NCBI RefSeq assembly: GCF_019880305.1
Contig: NZ_CP082301.1
Coordinates: 8,494,001-8,558,000, forward strand
DNA from: Streptomyces decoyicus
Lineage (GTDB): Bacteria > Actinomycetota > Actinomycetes > Streptomycetales > Streptomycetaceae
DNA: 64,000 nt
Direction of reading: 5' to 3'
Part shown: in pieces, positions 1 through 9,062 of the stretch
How the letters are laid out: the number at the start of each line of letters is the position of its first letter
Position numbering within the stretch: position 1 is the stretch's first letter
Notes under the pieces: model-generated
Database searches by the model: none
What the model was told of the DNA's origin: nothing
Seen by the model: only the letters and a program-made list of their open reading frames with translations
Made by a program: the position numbers and the translations under genes

Positions 1-167
1 GCCACCGCCAGCGCGGTGCCCCGCCGCGAGCGCAGCTCCACCCGCCCATCGCAGTGCCGGGCGAGCAGGCAGCGGTACCCGTCCCACTTGGCCTCGTACG
101 CCACCCCGGCCGCCGGCAACACAGCGACCGGCGCCGCCAGCATCGGCTCGGGAACGTGTAGCACCAT
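1..167 (-). CDS. ATP-dependent DNA ligase, N-terminal part (cut by window edge)
   Basis: The first 55 codons of a minus-strand gene that runs off the left edge. The protein begins MVLHVPEPMLAAPV and reaches EAKWDGYR, the KxDG adenylation motif of ATP-dependent DNA ligases, where the Lys (codon 87-89) receives AMP. This family seals nicks; in actinomycetes the single-domain versions often act in end joining next to Ku or LigD, but no partner is visible here. The start at 167 is the most upstream ATG in frame. The motif and the surrounding residues make the family call fairly secure; the subfamily cannot be told from 55 residues. Confidence 0.75.
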   Translation of the reverse strand, partial: MVLHVPEPMLAAPVAVLPAAGVAYEAKWDGYRCLLARHCDGRVELRSRRGTALAV

Positions 168-349
168 GCCTGACCGCTACCATCCGGCAGACCTGGCGGC
201 ACTGCCCGCCGGGGAAGTCGACCTGAGCAGCTCAATGGGGCAAGGCCGCAAGCACGAACACGGCCCGTCGACGAGGTCTACGGGGCGTGGCCTTCGTGGC
301 GTCGCCGGCCGTAGGTTAGGCGTCAGCAGGCCGAATGCCCCTTCCATCC

Positions 350-553
350 TCATTCCTCGGCCGGGAGCCGTCGGACCAGGTTCCCGGCCAGGTGCCGCGC
401 TGCGTACGCTCCAGCGCCGTTGCTGGCGCTGAGCAGTTGCAGCAGCTCGATCGCGGCGCGGGCCTCGCGCAACGTCAGCAGCGGTAGCCGTTTCTCGTCG
501 CAGGCGACGACGCTGTCGACCAGGGCCAGGAGCCGGTCATCGATGTCACTCAT
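350..553 (-). CDS. small hypothetical protein
   Basis: A 67-residue acidic-to-neutral helical protein, starting MSDIDDRLLALVDSVVACDE, with GC-rich third positions typical of real coding sequence. An ATG three codons upstream (562) is also possible; neither has a clear ribosome binding site. No domain is recognised. It lies alone between the ligase fragment and a membrane protein gene. Confidence 0.45.
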   Translation of the reverse strand: MSDIDDRLLALVDSVVACDEKRLPLLTLREARAAIELLQLLSASNGAGAYAARHLAGNLVRRLPAEE

Positions 554-826
554 GACTGGCACAACTGGCCGTGCTGGGTTCGGTCACGGCACCACGGGAG
601 CAGCGCGGCGCGGAGAGAAGTGAAGGGCATGAGCCGGTCGGCTCATGCCCTCCAGCCCCATCCGCGGGGGACGGAGGTCCAGGTGCCGACAGTCATCCGC
701 TCCTGCCCGGCCGGGCAGGAGCGCTGAGTGGGCCAGCCGCGCCCGCGATGTCTGAAGTGGTGAGGGCTCGTGCCGCGTGGCAGAAGCCCTCACCGAAGAG
801 CAGGGTCAGGTCACCCCACGGCATTC

Positions 827-1459
827 ATGCGGTCAGCCGCGGCCGTCGCATGCCGGCAGACAGCTGGGCCTCGACGCGGGAAGGACTGGAGGGTCTGGGC
901 AGGAGCGGCCACGGCCGCCGTGGTGGTCGCCAGGACCATCACGCTGCTCGTGTGGCCGGGCGGCGGAGAGTCCACCTCGGCCAAGAAGGAGCCGGACGGG
1001 GCGGCCGCGCCGAGCGGGCGGCAAGAGGATGTGGCCAAGCCGGGCCCTGCCGCCTCAATCGAGTCCGGCGGGGCCGCGGGCAACCGCCAGTGCGGAAAGG
1101 CCCGGAGTGCGGGCGCGGTGGCGTGGACGCCGTGCACGCTCGTCACCAAGGACGGGGCCCTGTCCTTCCTGGTGCAGTTCACGAACACTTCGGGAAAGCC
1201 GGTCACCGTGAAGACGAAGCTTGCCTACGTCCAGGCTGCGGTAGAGCAGACCTGCCCCGATCCGTGGGGGACGTCGGTGAAGGTCACCATTCCGGGCAGG
1301 GCTACACGGACCAGCCCGCTCGACGCGTGTACAGCTTCGTTGACGCCTGCTCAGGCGTTCCAGGCCAGAGTCTGGGTGGTGCCCGAGGATGCAGCCCAGT
1401 GGGGGTATCGAGAGCATTCTCCGACACTGCACGTGCGAGACGACGGCATTCTGGCGTAG
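827..1459 (+). CDS. hypothetical membrane-anchored exported protein
   Basis: The reading frame is open from 770; ATG 827 is used because it sits nearer the membrane segment. After a short basic N-terminus comes one hydrophobic stretch (AGAATAAVVVARTITLLVW), then a linker rich in Ala, Gly, Lys and Glu, and a roughly 110-residue extracytoplasmic domain with four cysteines that could pair. The domain has a beta-rich pattern (FLVQFTNTSGKPVTVKTKL), as in many actinomycete secreted proteins of unknown role. There is no obvious Shine-Dalgarno, so the start is uncertain. No family is recognised. Confidence 0.6.
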   Translation: MRSAAAVACRQTAGPRRGKDWRVWAGAATAAVVVARTITLLVWPGGGESTSAKKEPDGAAAPSGRQEDVAKPGPAASIESGGAAGNRQCGKARSAGAVAWTPCTLVTKDGALSFLVQFTNTSGKPVTVKTKLAYVQAAVEQTCPDPWGTSVKVTIPGRATRTSPLDACTASLTPAQAFQARVWVVPEDAAQWGYREHSPTLHVRDDGILA

Positions 1460-1479
1460 GCCGAGGCGCCAGTCCGGGG

Positions 1480-1789
1480 GACCGGGCCGGGGCGGCCGTG
1501 GAAGCCGCCCATTGAGGAGCGGGCGGAGCGCCGGCGGCGGGTGGGCCCGCGTCTGACAAGAGCGGATCAGTCCTCGCCGTGCGCGCTCGTCCATGGCCCA
1601 GAGCAGCCGCAGTTCGCGGTCGTCCACGGCCCGGATCACCTGGCCGAGCGGCACCGCGCAGTTGGGCGCCAGCGAGGCCGCCACCTCCAGTATGGCCAGT
1701 TCACTGCTGGAGCTCTTGAACGCCGAGCCGGCAGAGCAGGAGGTGCCCGATCGTGTCCCAGTTGAGTGAGGGCCCGTGGATGCTCTCAC
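1480..1789 (-). pseudogene. possible coding remnant, unidentified
   Basis: The minus strand reads LAILEVAASLAPNC and VIRAVDDRELRLLWAMDER with coding-like third positions, but there is no plausible start and the frame then runs into the opposing gene. It may be the tail of a lost gene. Nothing else is seen between 1460 and 1790. Confidence 0.25.
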
Positions 1790-1899
1790 GGTCGATGACC
1801 ACTGCTCGACCTCTGACGAGAGCTCGTGTTCCTGCTCCAGAGGGCGCCGCAGCCAGTAGCCGTCACGGTGAGCGCCGAGCAGGCGGGCTCTCGTTGCCC

Positions 1900-2306
1900 A
1901 CGCCCTGCACCGTCAACGGCACCTACCGCGCCTACCACCGCTGCGACCAGGCCGTCATCGTCACCATCAGCTCCTTCACCCCCACGCGCAGCGCGCCCAC
2001 GCCGATCTCGATCACCCCCTGCGCCTCATCGACGGCCGCAGCCTCGCCCGGTGGGTCTCCGGAGGCCGGCTGCCTGGCGCGCCTGATCATCACCACACTG
2101 GGCTCTTCTTGGTGGGGCGTCCCGACGTCCCGCGCGGATGGGATGCGGGCGGAATACGAGGGCAGGTGGCACGAGCTGTACTGGCTCTACGCGACCGCAA
2201 GCGGCTGATGAAGACCGACAGAGCCAGAGGGCGAGCAACTGGGGCTGCCCAAGCCTTGCCTCGCTCCCCCTGCGATGCACAGCGCCCGCGAGGGGTGTAG
2301 GCCACC
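1900..2306 (+). pseudogene. Mrr-like restriction endonuclease domain remnant, frameshifted
   Basis: One frame reads NGTYRAYHRCDQAVIVTISS up to about 1980, and the next reads HPLRLIDGRSLARWVSGGRL. Together they resemble the end of the Mrr-type nuclease domain (a beta strand VIVT, then LIDG..LARW). A single-base frame break near 1980-1990 separates the halves and no start is visible. Mrr proteins cut modified DNA; this copy is broken. The identification rests on motif resemblance only. Confidence 0.4.
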
Positions 2307-2364
2307 CCCGCAGCCCTTAGATATCAAGGGTGGCCTCGCGCAAGGCGTCAGGGGCCAGGATGAG

Positions 2365-2496
2365 CCCTGCACCAGGCCAGGCGGGGGCCCTCGATGACGG
2401 GGAGGCGCCGGACCTTGTGCCGGGACATCATGTCCGCGTCGTCGGCGCCGATGGTGACCGTTCGCCCTGGGCGAGTTCGCCGGCCCTGGTCCTGCC
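2365..2496 (-). pseudogene. CBS-domain fragment fused behind the hemerythrin gene
   Basis: This matches the middle of the intact CBS gene at 10103-10519 (GELAQGE, HKVRRLPVI) but lacks its first half and its end. The hemerythrin reading frame runs straight into it, joined at the point that corresponds to ...TGRG in the intact hemerythrin copy. The CBS part is shifted out of frame after GELAQGE. Confidence 0.6.
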
Positions 2497-3045
2497 GCGG
2501 CCGGTGACGTAGTCGCGGGCGCGGTCGACCAAGCCCAGGCCGGGTGCCAGGAGTTTGTTGGCTGGCGGCGTGCTCGGCGCGCCCGGGTGCGGCCGGGTGG
2601 GGGCGGTTTTCTTCGCCTCACGCACCAGCTCTGCCAGCTCGTCCAGGACCGGCTGGTGGACGTGATTGCGCAGTTGGGGGAAGAGGTGGGTTTCCTCGTC
2701 ATCGACGTGGGCGGTGACCTCGGTGCGCAGTTCGCGGACCATGCGGTCGAAGTCGGGATCGATCGCCTCCAGCATCTCCAGGCCTTTGAGGAGCCGTTCG
2801 ACGCGGCCGTGGTCGTCGATCTCCTTGTCCGCCAGCGCATCGCCCTCTTCCAGGTGTTCGCGCACCGCCGGATAGAGGTGCTGCTCCTCTGCGACCGAAT
2901 GCCGCACCAGCTCGATCGTGATCGCATCGACCAGCCGTTTGCGGTCCGCGCTGCCGGGCTTGGCATCGTCGAACTGGTTGAAGAGGTCATCGACCTCCCG
3001 ATGGTCGGTGGTCAGCTCCTGGATGACGTCTCCGCCATGGCCCAC
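2428..3045 (-). CDS. hemerythrin HHE-domain protein, C-terminus altered by deletion
   Basis: A hemerythrin-like four-helix protein that should bind a di-iron (oxygen or nitric oxide sensing) centre. His/Glu-bearing helices are visible: LTTDHREVDDLFNQF, SVAEEQHLYPAVREHL, DDHGRVERLLKGLE and VDDEETHLFPQLRNHV. GTG 3045 is chosen as start because a GGAAGGA ribosome site lies about 8 bases upstream and the same MGHGGDVIQ start is used by the intact paralogue at 11114. The last 20 or so residues come from a CBS gene through a deletion, so the protein ends abnormally. The di-iron domain itself looks complete. Confidence 0.8.
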   Translation of the reverse strand: MGHGGDVIQELTTDHREVDDLFNQFDDAKPGSADRKRLVDAITIELVRHSVAEEQHLYPAVREHLEEGDALADKEIDDHGRVERLLKGLEMLEAIDPDFDRMVRELRTEVTAHVDDEETHLFPQLRNHVHQPVLDELAELVREAKKTAPTRPHPGAPSTPPANKLLAPGLGLVDRARDYVTGRGRTRAGELAQGERSPSAPTTRT

Positions 3046-3682
3046 GGTCTTCGTCCTTCCTCGCTCCGGCATTTGCCGATCCCGGCACGTCAGAACACGC
3101 ATGGCTTACCAAAGCGCCCATGTCGTCGCGTTTAACTCAATTTAGGGATTCGGTCAGCTTGACGCGCCTCCGGGCGGGCCGAGCACTAACGATGCGGAGG
3201 CGGTGGAGGCTGGGGCTGTGGCGAAACGGGCCGTTCAAAGGGCCCCGGCCCGGGGCGGGCCGCGCTGTTGAGTTCGTGGCCATGGACTACGCGGCGGTCG
3301 GCGCCTTGGCCCCAGGCCTCGCAGGTTTTGCTGTCCTCCAGCGCCGGTGTCCCGTGGCATCGAACTCGGATCGCGTGCAATCGAGTGAGCGAGGCATGTC
3401 ACACTGCCGCCATGCGACGCCTGTTCCCTCTCCCCGCCCCCTCCGTACCGGCCCCGGTCCTGACAATCGGCGGTCGACAACGACGGAGCCCCGGGCGGCT
3501 CCTGTAGGACGACGCGCGAACACCCCGTCGCTCAGCGGGGTCGGCGGCCCGGTGGCCTGCCTGTGAGCGCTACAACGGACAGCGCGCACAAGGCCTGTTG
3601 CAGCTCATCGACCCCGCCGACTGCCCACCGACGGATCCGGCACCGTGGTTGCCCCGCGGAAACAGTTTCCCCCCCGCAAGAT

Positions 3683-3706
3683 GTTTTGCGTCTGACCCGC
3701 GGGTAG
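3683..3706 (+). promoter_or_regulatory. SigB/SigF-like promoter upstream of sigma factor 1
   Basis: GTTT at 3683-3686, 14 bases, then GGGTAG at 3701-3706. The Streptomyces SigB-type consensus is GNNT-N14-16-GGGTAY, so only the last base deviates. It lies 47 bases before the preferred ATG of the sigma gene, suggesting control by its own or a related sigma factor. The rest of 3046-3680 shows no gene that I can support. Confidence 0.45.
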
Positions 3707-3752
3707 ATGACGGAGCGACGCAGTGACGGACAGCGGAGAGGAGCAGCCAGCC

Positions 3753-4637
3753 ATGGCGACGGCAGCAACGCAGATCCACACATCCGTGACCCGCTCGGAA
3801 AGGGACGCAGAGCCTGGGTCTGCGCAGCCTTCCTTGCCGCTGGTGGACAAGGCCCCACGTGTGGCCCCGCCAGATGCGCGTCGCCTCTCGAAGCAGTTCT
3901 TCGAGCGGTTGGTGACCCTTGAGGAAGGCACGGGGGAGTACCAGTACGCACGCAACACGCTCATCGAGATGAACCTGTCGCTTGTGCGCTATGTCGCGCG
4001 CCGTTTCCGCAGCCGCGGACAGGAGATGGAAGACGTGGTGCAGGTCGGCACGGTCGGCCTGATCAAGGCCATCGACCGCTTCGATGTGTCGCTGGAGAAC
4101 GAGTTCACCACCTTCGCCATCCCCTATGTCACCGGTGAGATCAAGCGGTTCTTCCGTGACACGACCTGGTCCGTGCACGTCCCGCGCCGGCTGCAGGAGC
4201 TGCGCGTGGACCTCGCGCGCGCCCGCGAAGTGATCGAGGGACGCGGCATTCCCGAGCCGTCCGTCGCCGACTACGCGGCCCACCTCGAGCTGGACGAGGA
4301 CGAGGTCATCGAGGGCCTGGTCGCCTGCAACGGCTTTGACGCCGATTCCATCGACCGGCCCATCGAAGCCGGTGGCAGCCAGCAACGGACCGGACTCATC
4401 GCCGACCTGATCGGCAACGAGGACCCCGCGCTCGCTCTGGCCGAAGACATCCAGGCCCTCAAGCCGCACCTCGCTCAGTTCGACGAGCGCGAGCGCACTC
4501 TCCTCGAGCTCCGTTTCGGTGCGGAGATGACCCAGACCGAGATAGGCAAGGAAATGGGCCTGTCCCAGATGCACGTCTCCCGACTCATCACCCGCATCTG
4601 TGCCCGCCTGCGGGAAGAGATGCTGGCCACCGGCTGA
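3753..4637 (+). CDS. SigB/SigF-family RNA polymerase sigma factor (copy 1)
   Basis: A group 3 stress sigma factor, 294 residues. Region 2 (NLSLVRYVARRF, then EDVVQVGTVGLIKAIDRFD), region 3 (RDTTWSVHVPRRLQELR) and region 4 with its helix-turn-helix (TQTEIGKEMGLSQMHVSRLI) are all present. ATG 3753 is preferred because GGAGAGGAG lies about 9 bases upstream; GTG 3723 in the same frame would add ten residues. In Streptomyces this family directs osmotic, oxidative and developmental stress genes and is usually held by an anti-sigma factor; none is encoded next to it. A close paralogue lies at 29266, also beside stress-type small proteins. Confidence 0.95.
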   Translation: MATAATQIHTSVTRSERDAEPGSAQPSLPLVDKAPRVAPPDARRLSKQFFERLVTLEEGTGEYQYARNTLIEMNLSLVRYVARRFRSRGQEMEDVVQVGTVGLIKAIDRFDVSLENEFTTFAIPYVTGEIKRFFRDTTWSVHVPRRLQELRVDLARAREVIEGRGIPEPSVADYAAHLELDEDEVIEGLVACNGFDADSIDRPIEAGGSQQRTGLIADLIGNEDPALALAEDIQALKPHLAQFDERERTLLELRFGAEMTQTEIGKEMGLSQMHVSRLITRICARLREEMLATG

Positions 4638-4739
4638 CTGCCCAGCACCTCAGCTGCCGGGAGCGCAGCCTGACGCTCCCCTCGGGTCGCACGCCGCAGG
4701 CTGCGCCCGGCGCTCTTCTCCACGGGGCTGGCCCGGGCA

Positions 4740-4860
4740 AGCGGTTCAGCGGCCGACGGTCCCGGCGCAGCTGGTCCTTGTTCATCCCAAGCGGCCTTCG
4801 ATGTTCTTCTTGGCCTGTTCAAAGAGCTGGTCTTCGTCGGGCTGCCGGGCCGCGAACCGC
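4740..4860 (-). pseudogene. fragment of a plasmid-stabilization-like (Rho-N-like) protein
   Basis: Minus-strand pieces DEDQLFEQAKKNIEGR and MNKDQLRRD match the last 30 residues of the intact gene at 9606-9932 (DQLYEEAKKKNIDGR...MNKEDLRKALGR) but lie in two frames. Only the C-terminal tail remains. I see no other gene between 4638 and 5132. Confidence 0.45.
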
Positions 4861-5132
4861 GCGCTCGCGCGGCTCGTCAAGCCCGATGGGCAGGCATAGG
4901 GCCGACGCAGCCTACGGCGCGCGGCCCGGGCCGAGGGCGTAAGGCGGCGCTGGCCGCGATCGCGGCCCGGGCGCCCGAGCACGGCCAGTGGCCAGGGTGG
5001 GCCAGGATGCGTACGGCGCGCCCGACAAGCTGTGCCTGGCGCCGCTCGCGTCAGGCGCAGCACCGGCGGGGGGTGGAAGCTGGAGGCCGTGAGGTCGGAC
5101 CGGAGGAGACGCCTACGGCTGTTGCGTTCCTT

Positions 5133-5501
5133 TCAATCTCTGAGGTTCGCGTGAAAGGCGAAGAACAGCAGTACGGCAGCCGCCACGAACGTTGCCGCGA
5201 CCACGGCAAGCAGTTGACAGCGCAACCGTTCGTAGCGCTCGGAATACTCGCCGCGGAGCTCCAAGCAGCGATCTTTGATGCGTTCGAGGTAGCGGCGGTT
5301 GAGTGCCAGACGGTCCTGAACGCAAAGGCGTACAACTTCCTTCCGTTGGCCGGTGGTGAGCCACGGCAACTGGTCGGCGAAATGCTCCGCCTCGGCACGT
5401 GCCTGTGCGTCTTCGGCCTGCAAAAAGAGGTAACCCTCAAGTTCACGGAAGGCAGCGCCGGTCTCATGCCCCTTGTCAGGGCCCGCGCCTGCCGGGTTCA
5501 T
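5133..5501 (-). CDS. small membrane protein coupled to cytochrome oxidase subunit I
   Basis: 122 residues: a charged helical N-terminal part with many Glu and Arg residues (about 1-90), then one C-terminal membrane helix (LLAVVAATFVAAAVLLFFAF) and a short tail. Its ATG overlaps the stop of ctaD by four bases (ATGA), so the two are translationally coupled and probably act together. The family is not recognised; it could be an accessory or assembly factor for the oxidase, but that is inference from position alone. Confidence 0.75.
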   Translation of the reverse strand: MNPAGAGPDKGHETGAAFRELEGYLFLQAEDAQARAEAEHFADQLPWLTTGQRKEVVRLCVQDRLALNRRYLERIKDRCLELRGEYSERYERLRCQLLAVVAATFVAAAVLLFFAFHANLRD

Positions 5502-7192
5502 TCCTTCTCCACTACGTCGCGCCGCCCCGTGTACTCCTTCTGATCCAGTGAGGCGACCTCGGGGTGGTGCAGGTCGAAGGCCGGCGACTCAGAGCGAATA
5601 CGGGGGAGCGTAAGAAAGTTGTGCCGTGGGGGCGGGCAGGACGTAGCCCATTCCAGCGAGCGCCCGAATCCCCACGGATCATCCACCGTCACCCTCGGCG
5701 CATACTTGGCGGTCTTCCAGACGTTGTAGACGAAAGGCAACGTCGACAGTCCCAGGAGGAAGGCGCCGATCGAGGAAATGGTGTTCAGGGCGCTGAACCC
5801 GTCGGCGGCGAGGTAGTCGGCGTAGCGGCGCGGCATTCCCTCGGCGCCGAGCCAGTGCTGGACCAGGAAAGTGGTGTGGAAGCCGACGAACAGAGTCCAG
5901 AAGTGGATTTTCCCCAGCGTCTCGTCGAGCATCTTGCCGGTGAATTTGGGCCACCAGAAGTGAAAACCGGCAAACATGGCGAAGACGACAGTGCCGAAGA
6001 CTACGTAGTGAAAGTGAGCAACAACGAAATAGCTGTCACTGACGTGGAAGTCCAGAGGTGGTGAGGCCAGGAGCACTCCGGTCAGACCCCCGAAGAGGAA
6101 GGTGACAAGGAATCCAAGCACCCACAGCATGGGAGTCTCGAAGGAGAGCGACCCCTTCCACATCGTGCCGATCCAGTTGAAGAACTTCACGCCTGTGGGC
6201 ACTGCGATGAGGAAGGACATGAAGGCGAAGAACGGCAGCAGTACAGCGCCGGTGACGAACATGTGATGGGCCCACACGGTGATCGACAGGCCGGTGATGG
6301 AGATGGTTGCGCCAATCAGGCCGACGTACCCAAAGATCGGCTTTCTGGCGAAGACCGGGATGACTTCCGTGACAACGCCGAAGAAGGGCAGCGCGATGAT
6401 GTAGACCTCGGGATGGCCGAAGAACCAGAAGAGGTGCTGCCACAGCAGGGGCCCGCCGTTCGCTGCGTCATAGACATGCGCCCCGAATTTCCGGTCCGCC
6501 TCCAAGGCGAAGAGGGTGGCAGCCAGAACCGGGAAGGCCAGCAGGACGAGCGCGCTGGTGAGCAGGATGTTCCAGGTGAAGATGGGCATACGGAACATCG
6601 TCATGCCGGGTGCCCGCATGCAGATGATGGTCGTGATGAAGTTGACAGCGCCGAGAATGGTGCCGAAGCCGGAAAATGCCAGGCCCATGATCCACATGTC
6701 TCCACCCACTCCTGGCGTGCGTGTGGCATCGGAGAGCGGCGTGTAGGCAAACCAGCCGAAGTCAGCCGCCCCGTCGGGCGTCAGGAACGATCCCACGGCG
6801 ATCAGCGAACCGAAGAGGTAGAACCAGTAAGCGATCATGTTCAGACGCGGGAATGCCACATCCGGCGCGCCGATCTGTAGCGGCATGATGGCGTTGGCGA
6901 AGCCGGCGAAGAGCGGAGTGGCGAACATCAGCATCATGATGGTGCCGTGCATGGTGAACGCCTGATTGTACTGTTCATTGGAAATGAGCTGGATCCCCGG
7001 GCGAGCCAGCTCGGCGCGCATTGTCAGCGCCAAGACGCCCCCGAAGAGGAAGAACAGGAAAGACGTCACCATATACAAGGTGCCGATTTTCTTATGGTCT
7101 GTGGTCGTCAGCCATGTCACCACCACTGCGCCATTCTTCTTCCAGCCCGACTCTCCGCCTACCTGGTCCGCGACCTCCGTCGTCGTCACCAT
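5498..7192 (-). CDS. ctaD: cytochrome c oxidase subunit I (accessory copy)
   Basis: The catalytic haem-copper subunit of aa3-type oxidase, which reduces oxygen to water and pumps protons. About 564 residues with twelve membrane segments. Seen are the haem a ligand region TMHGTIM, the Cu(B)/cross-linked His-Tyr motif HPEVYI, the Cu(B) histidine pair in WAHHMF, and the haem ligand motif VAHFHYV. ATG 7192 is preferred over GTG 7201, which would sit almost on top of the GGAAGGTGAG ribosome site. ctaC, ctaE and ctaF are absent, so this looks like a second, stand-alone copy; it would have to use subunits made elsewhere. A small membrane gene follows with a 4-base overlap. Between 7193 and 7500 no gene is seen. 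Confidence 0.97.
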   Translation of the reverse strand: MVTTTEVADQVGGESGWKKNGAVVVTWLTTTDHKKIGTLYMVTSFLFFLFGGVLALTMRAELARPGIQLISNEQYNQAFTMHGTIMMLMFATPLFAGFANAIMPLQIGAPDVAFPRLNMIAYWFYLFGSLIAVGSFLTPDGAADFGWFAYTPLSDATRTPGVGGDMWIMGLAFSGFGTILGAVNFITTIICMRAPGMTMFRMPIFTWNILLTSALVLLAFPVLAATLFALEADRKFGAHVYDAANGGPLLWQHLFWFFGHPEVYIIALPFFGVVTEVIPVFARKPIFGYVGLIGATISITGLSITVWAHHMFVTGAVLLPFFAFMSFLIAVPTGVKFFNWIGTMWKGSLSFETPMLWVLGFLVTFLFGGLTGVLLASPPLDFHVSDSYFVVAHFHYVVFGTVVFAMFAGFHFWWPKFTGKMLDETLGKIHFWTLFVGFHTTFLVQHWLGAEGMPRRYADYLAADGFSALNTISSIGAFLLGLSTLPFVYNVWKTAKYAPRVTVDDPWGFGRSLEWATSCPPPRHNFLTLPRIRSESPAFDLHHPEVASLDQKEYTGRRDVVEKE

Positions 7193-7501
7193 GGCACACA
7201 CTCACCTTCCATGCTTGGGCAGTTGAAACGCAGGCGGATTTTGAACGCCGACCGCCAGGGCGCCGTGAGAGCTCATAGTTCCCCCTTGCTGTCACTCCTT
7301 GATTCGGGGCGATCGGTTCTCTCCAGCGCAGGGCCTGCTCAGCAAGACCCCGCTCTTCCAGAGGATTGAAGGCCACGGACCCTGGTGAGATCACGGAAAC
7401 AGCGCGCTGCCACGAATAACTGGCTCGAGGGAGGCAATGGTGCAAGGTTTCACCCATACGGCCCCCGTGCCTCGCCCCTACGAGAGCAGGGGGCCGATGC
7501 G

Positions 7502-7882
7502 TTATGGGTCGACAGGCTTGCCCCCACGGCGGCTGGAGAACCGAAGGCTTTCCGCGATGCGCGTGTCCGACTCGGCGAATTCCACACCGCGGAAAAGGAT
7601 CCCGGGCGCCTTGCCAACCTCGGACTTGCGGACGATCTCCCAGGTGCGGTCCTTGAGAGCGGTGGCCGGCCCCAGGACCCCGTTGGCGGCACCGGTCTCG
7701 ACGCCTGCGTGGGGACGGGGGGCAATGGCTTCTGCGGCCTTGACGGCCTTGACCATAGCGGGGAGGTTGGCGGCGTCCGTGCCACGGCGGAAGTACTGCT
7801 TGTTCGGCTCGAAGGTGAGCACGGTCGGCGGGCAGGCGACCTGGTCGTCACGTAGTCGAGGGCTGCGTCGCTGCGAGGTCAC
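7502..7882 (-). CDS. hypothetical protein, possibly N-terminally truncated
   Basis: 126 residues, including TVLTFEPNKQYFRRGTDAA and a C-terminal LFRGVEFAESDTRIAESLRF. Third positions are coding-like. The GTG start has no ribosome site and the first 15 residues look random, so the true N-terminus may be lost. No family is recognised. It lies 12 bases after the next upstream minus-strand gene, perhaps in one transcript. Confidence 0.55.
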   Translation of the reverse strand: MTSQRRSPRLRDDQVACPPTVLTFEPNKQYFRRGTDAANLPAMVKAVKAAEAIAPRPHAGVETGAANGVLGPATALKDRTWEIVRKSEVGKAPGILFRGVEFAESDTRIAESLRFSSRRGGKPVDP

Positions 7883-7894
7883 CCTGTTTTGTGG

Positions 7895-8497
7895 TCAGTG
7901 GATCAGTGGTAGTCGGCCGGTCGACGGCCAGGGGAGATGCGGGGCGAGGGAGCGGGTGCGCTGCCACATGGCGTGGAGTTGCTGGGCGGGCCGTTGCTGT
8001 TCGCCGTGGAGGGCGTTGAGGGCGAGCAGCGCGCCGGTGAGGGCGGGGACGGCCCATTGCATGTACGCCAGCTGCCGCTGTGCGTTGTTGGTGTCGACCG
8101 GGTGTGCGGCCGCCTTCTCAAGGTCCTGCTGATCGTAGGAAGAGGCGAGTTCGATCTTCTTGCCGAGGGCCCAGCTGTAGGCGTGGCCGTCAGAGCGGCC
8201 CCGGTCAGCACTGTCTTCGTGAACTGACGCGGCTGCGACACCCTTCTGGGAGAGGACGCGCGTAGCGTTCGCGGCCAGCAGGCCACTGGAGCCGATCAGG
8301 TGCGCGGTGATGGCCGCCGCATTTACTGGCGTCCACTTCGCCCAGCCGGCAGCGGCGATGCGGGCGGTGGACGTCCAGCTGTCGCCCTCCTGCTTGGCGG
8401 CAGAGTTCAATCCGACGGCGCCCATCAGTGAGCCCCCGAACCAGGCGGCCAGGCCCACATCGTGCAGACTGCGCAGCAGGGTGCGCCGTTCGGACAT
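7895..8497 (-). CDS. conserved hypothetical membrane protein
   Basis: 200 residues starting MSERRTLLRSLHDVGLAAWF, with three to four hydrophobic segments (LAAWFGGSLMGAVGLNSA, ITAHLIGSSGLLAANATRVL, LAYMQWAVPALTGALLALNA) and a charged loop between the second and third. A CAGGAG ribosome site lies 7 bases before ATG 8497. The pattern resembles small actinomycete membrane proteins of unknown role. It probably shares a transcript with the gene at 7502. Confidence 0.8.
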   Translation of the reverse strand: MSERRTLLRSLHDVGLAAWFGGSLMGAVGLNSAAKQEGDSWTSTARIAAAGWAKWTPVNAAAITAHLIGSSGLLAANATRVLSQKGVAAASVHEDSADRGRSDGHAYSWALGKKIELASSYDQQDLEKAAAHPVDTNNAQRQLAYMQWAVPALTGALLALNALHGEQQRPAQQLHAMWQRTRSLAPHLPWPSTGRLPLIH

Positions 8498-8726
8498 AGC
8501 GGGCTCCTGACGGTCGGCGCACCGGCAGATGCCGACGCTGAGCTCACCATTGCGTCTTACGGGTTAGTGACCCGCCATGACAGTTCCTGCGAACGGAGCA
8601 GCTGCGCCACGAGGCGGCTGCTCCGTCAATCCGGCCCTGGGGCGCCGCGCGTGTCGGAGCCGCCTTCTGGCTCTTCACGGCCGTCGCGGGGAGCTTGTTC
8701 ATTCAGGAAGCGTTCACTCTCCCAGG

Positions 8727-9062
8727 TCAGGTGTGTTCGATCTGGATGAAGTTCAAGCCGGTCACCTGGGCGAGTTCTTCCTCGTCGAGGTCGGGCTGTG
8801 TGCGCAGGGCGCGGGCGATTTTTCCGGCCCAGCGTTCTTCATTGACGAACGGGCGCCTGCGGTAGTGCTGCTGGAGTTCGCCGAGGTGCCCGGGGCTGCA
8901 GGCCGCCAGGAGCCGTCCGCCGTCCTGGTCGGGGTCGTAGGGGTGGATGCTGGAGGAGTCGCGGACCAGGCTGAAGAGCTGGGCTGCCGGTGGGACGGCT
9001 GCCCCGCACAGGTCGCACGATCCCGGGATCGACGTGGTCGCTGGCCTGTCATCGTCGTTCAT
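8727..9062 (-). CDS. small protein with a CxxC zinc-finger-like motif
   Basis: 111 residues. The N-terminal half carries CDLCG, and a second possible metal site (ACSPGHLGEL) follows, suggesting a zinc-binding fold; the C-terminal half is helical and charged (DLDEEELAQVTGL). An excellent AAGGAGG ribosome site precedes ATG 9062. A cytoplasmic role is likely; function unknown. Confidence 0.75.
   Translation of the reverse strand: MNDDDRPATTSIPGSCDLCGAAVPPAAQLFSLVRDSSSIHPYDPDQDGGRLLAACSPGHLGELQQHYRRRPFVNEERWAGKIARALRTQPDLDEEELAQVTGLNFIQIEHT

Noticed and set aside
571..1515. Long open frame overlapping the membrane protein gene at 827
   Set aside because: Codon third positions are not GC-biased and there is no domain; it is a shadow of the 827-1459 frame.
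2187..2990. 267-codon minus frame overlapping the hemerythrin gene
   Set aside because: Low-complexity Arg/Pro/Ser content typical of an antisense or shifted frame of a high-GC gene.
3120..3566. 148-codon plus frame before sigma factor 1
   Set aside because: No ribosome site, no family and poor codon bias.
3570..4574. 334-codon minus frame opposite sigma factor 1
   Set aside because: Mirror frame of the sigma gene; the plus frame carries all conserved motifs.
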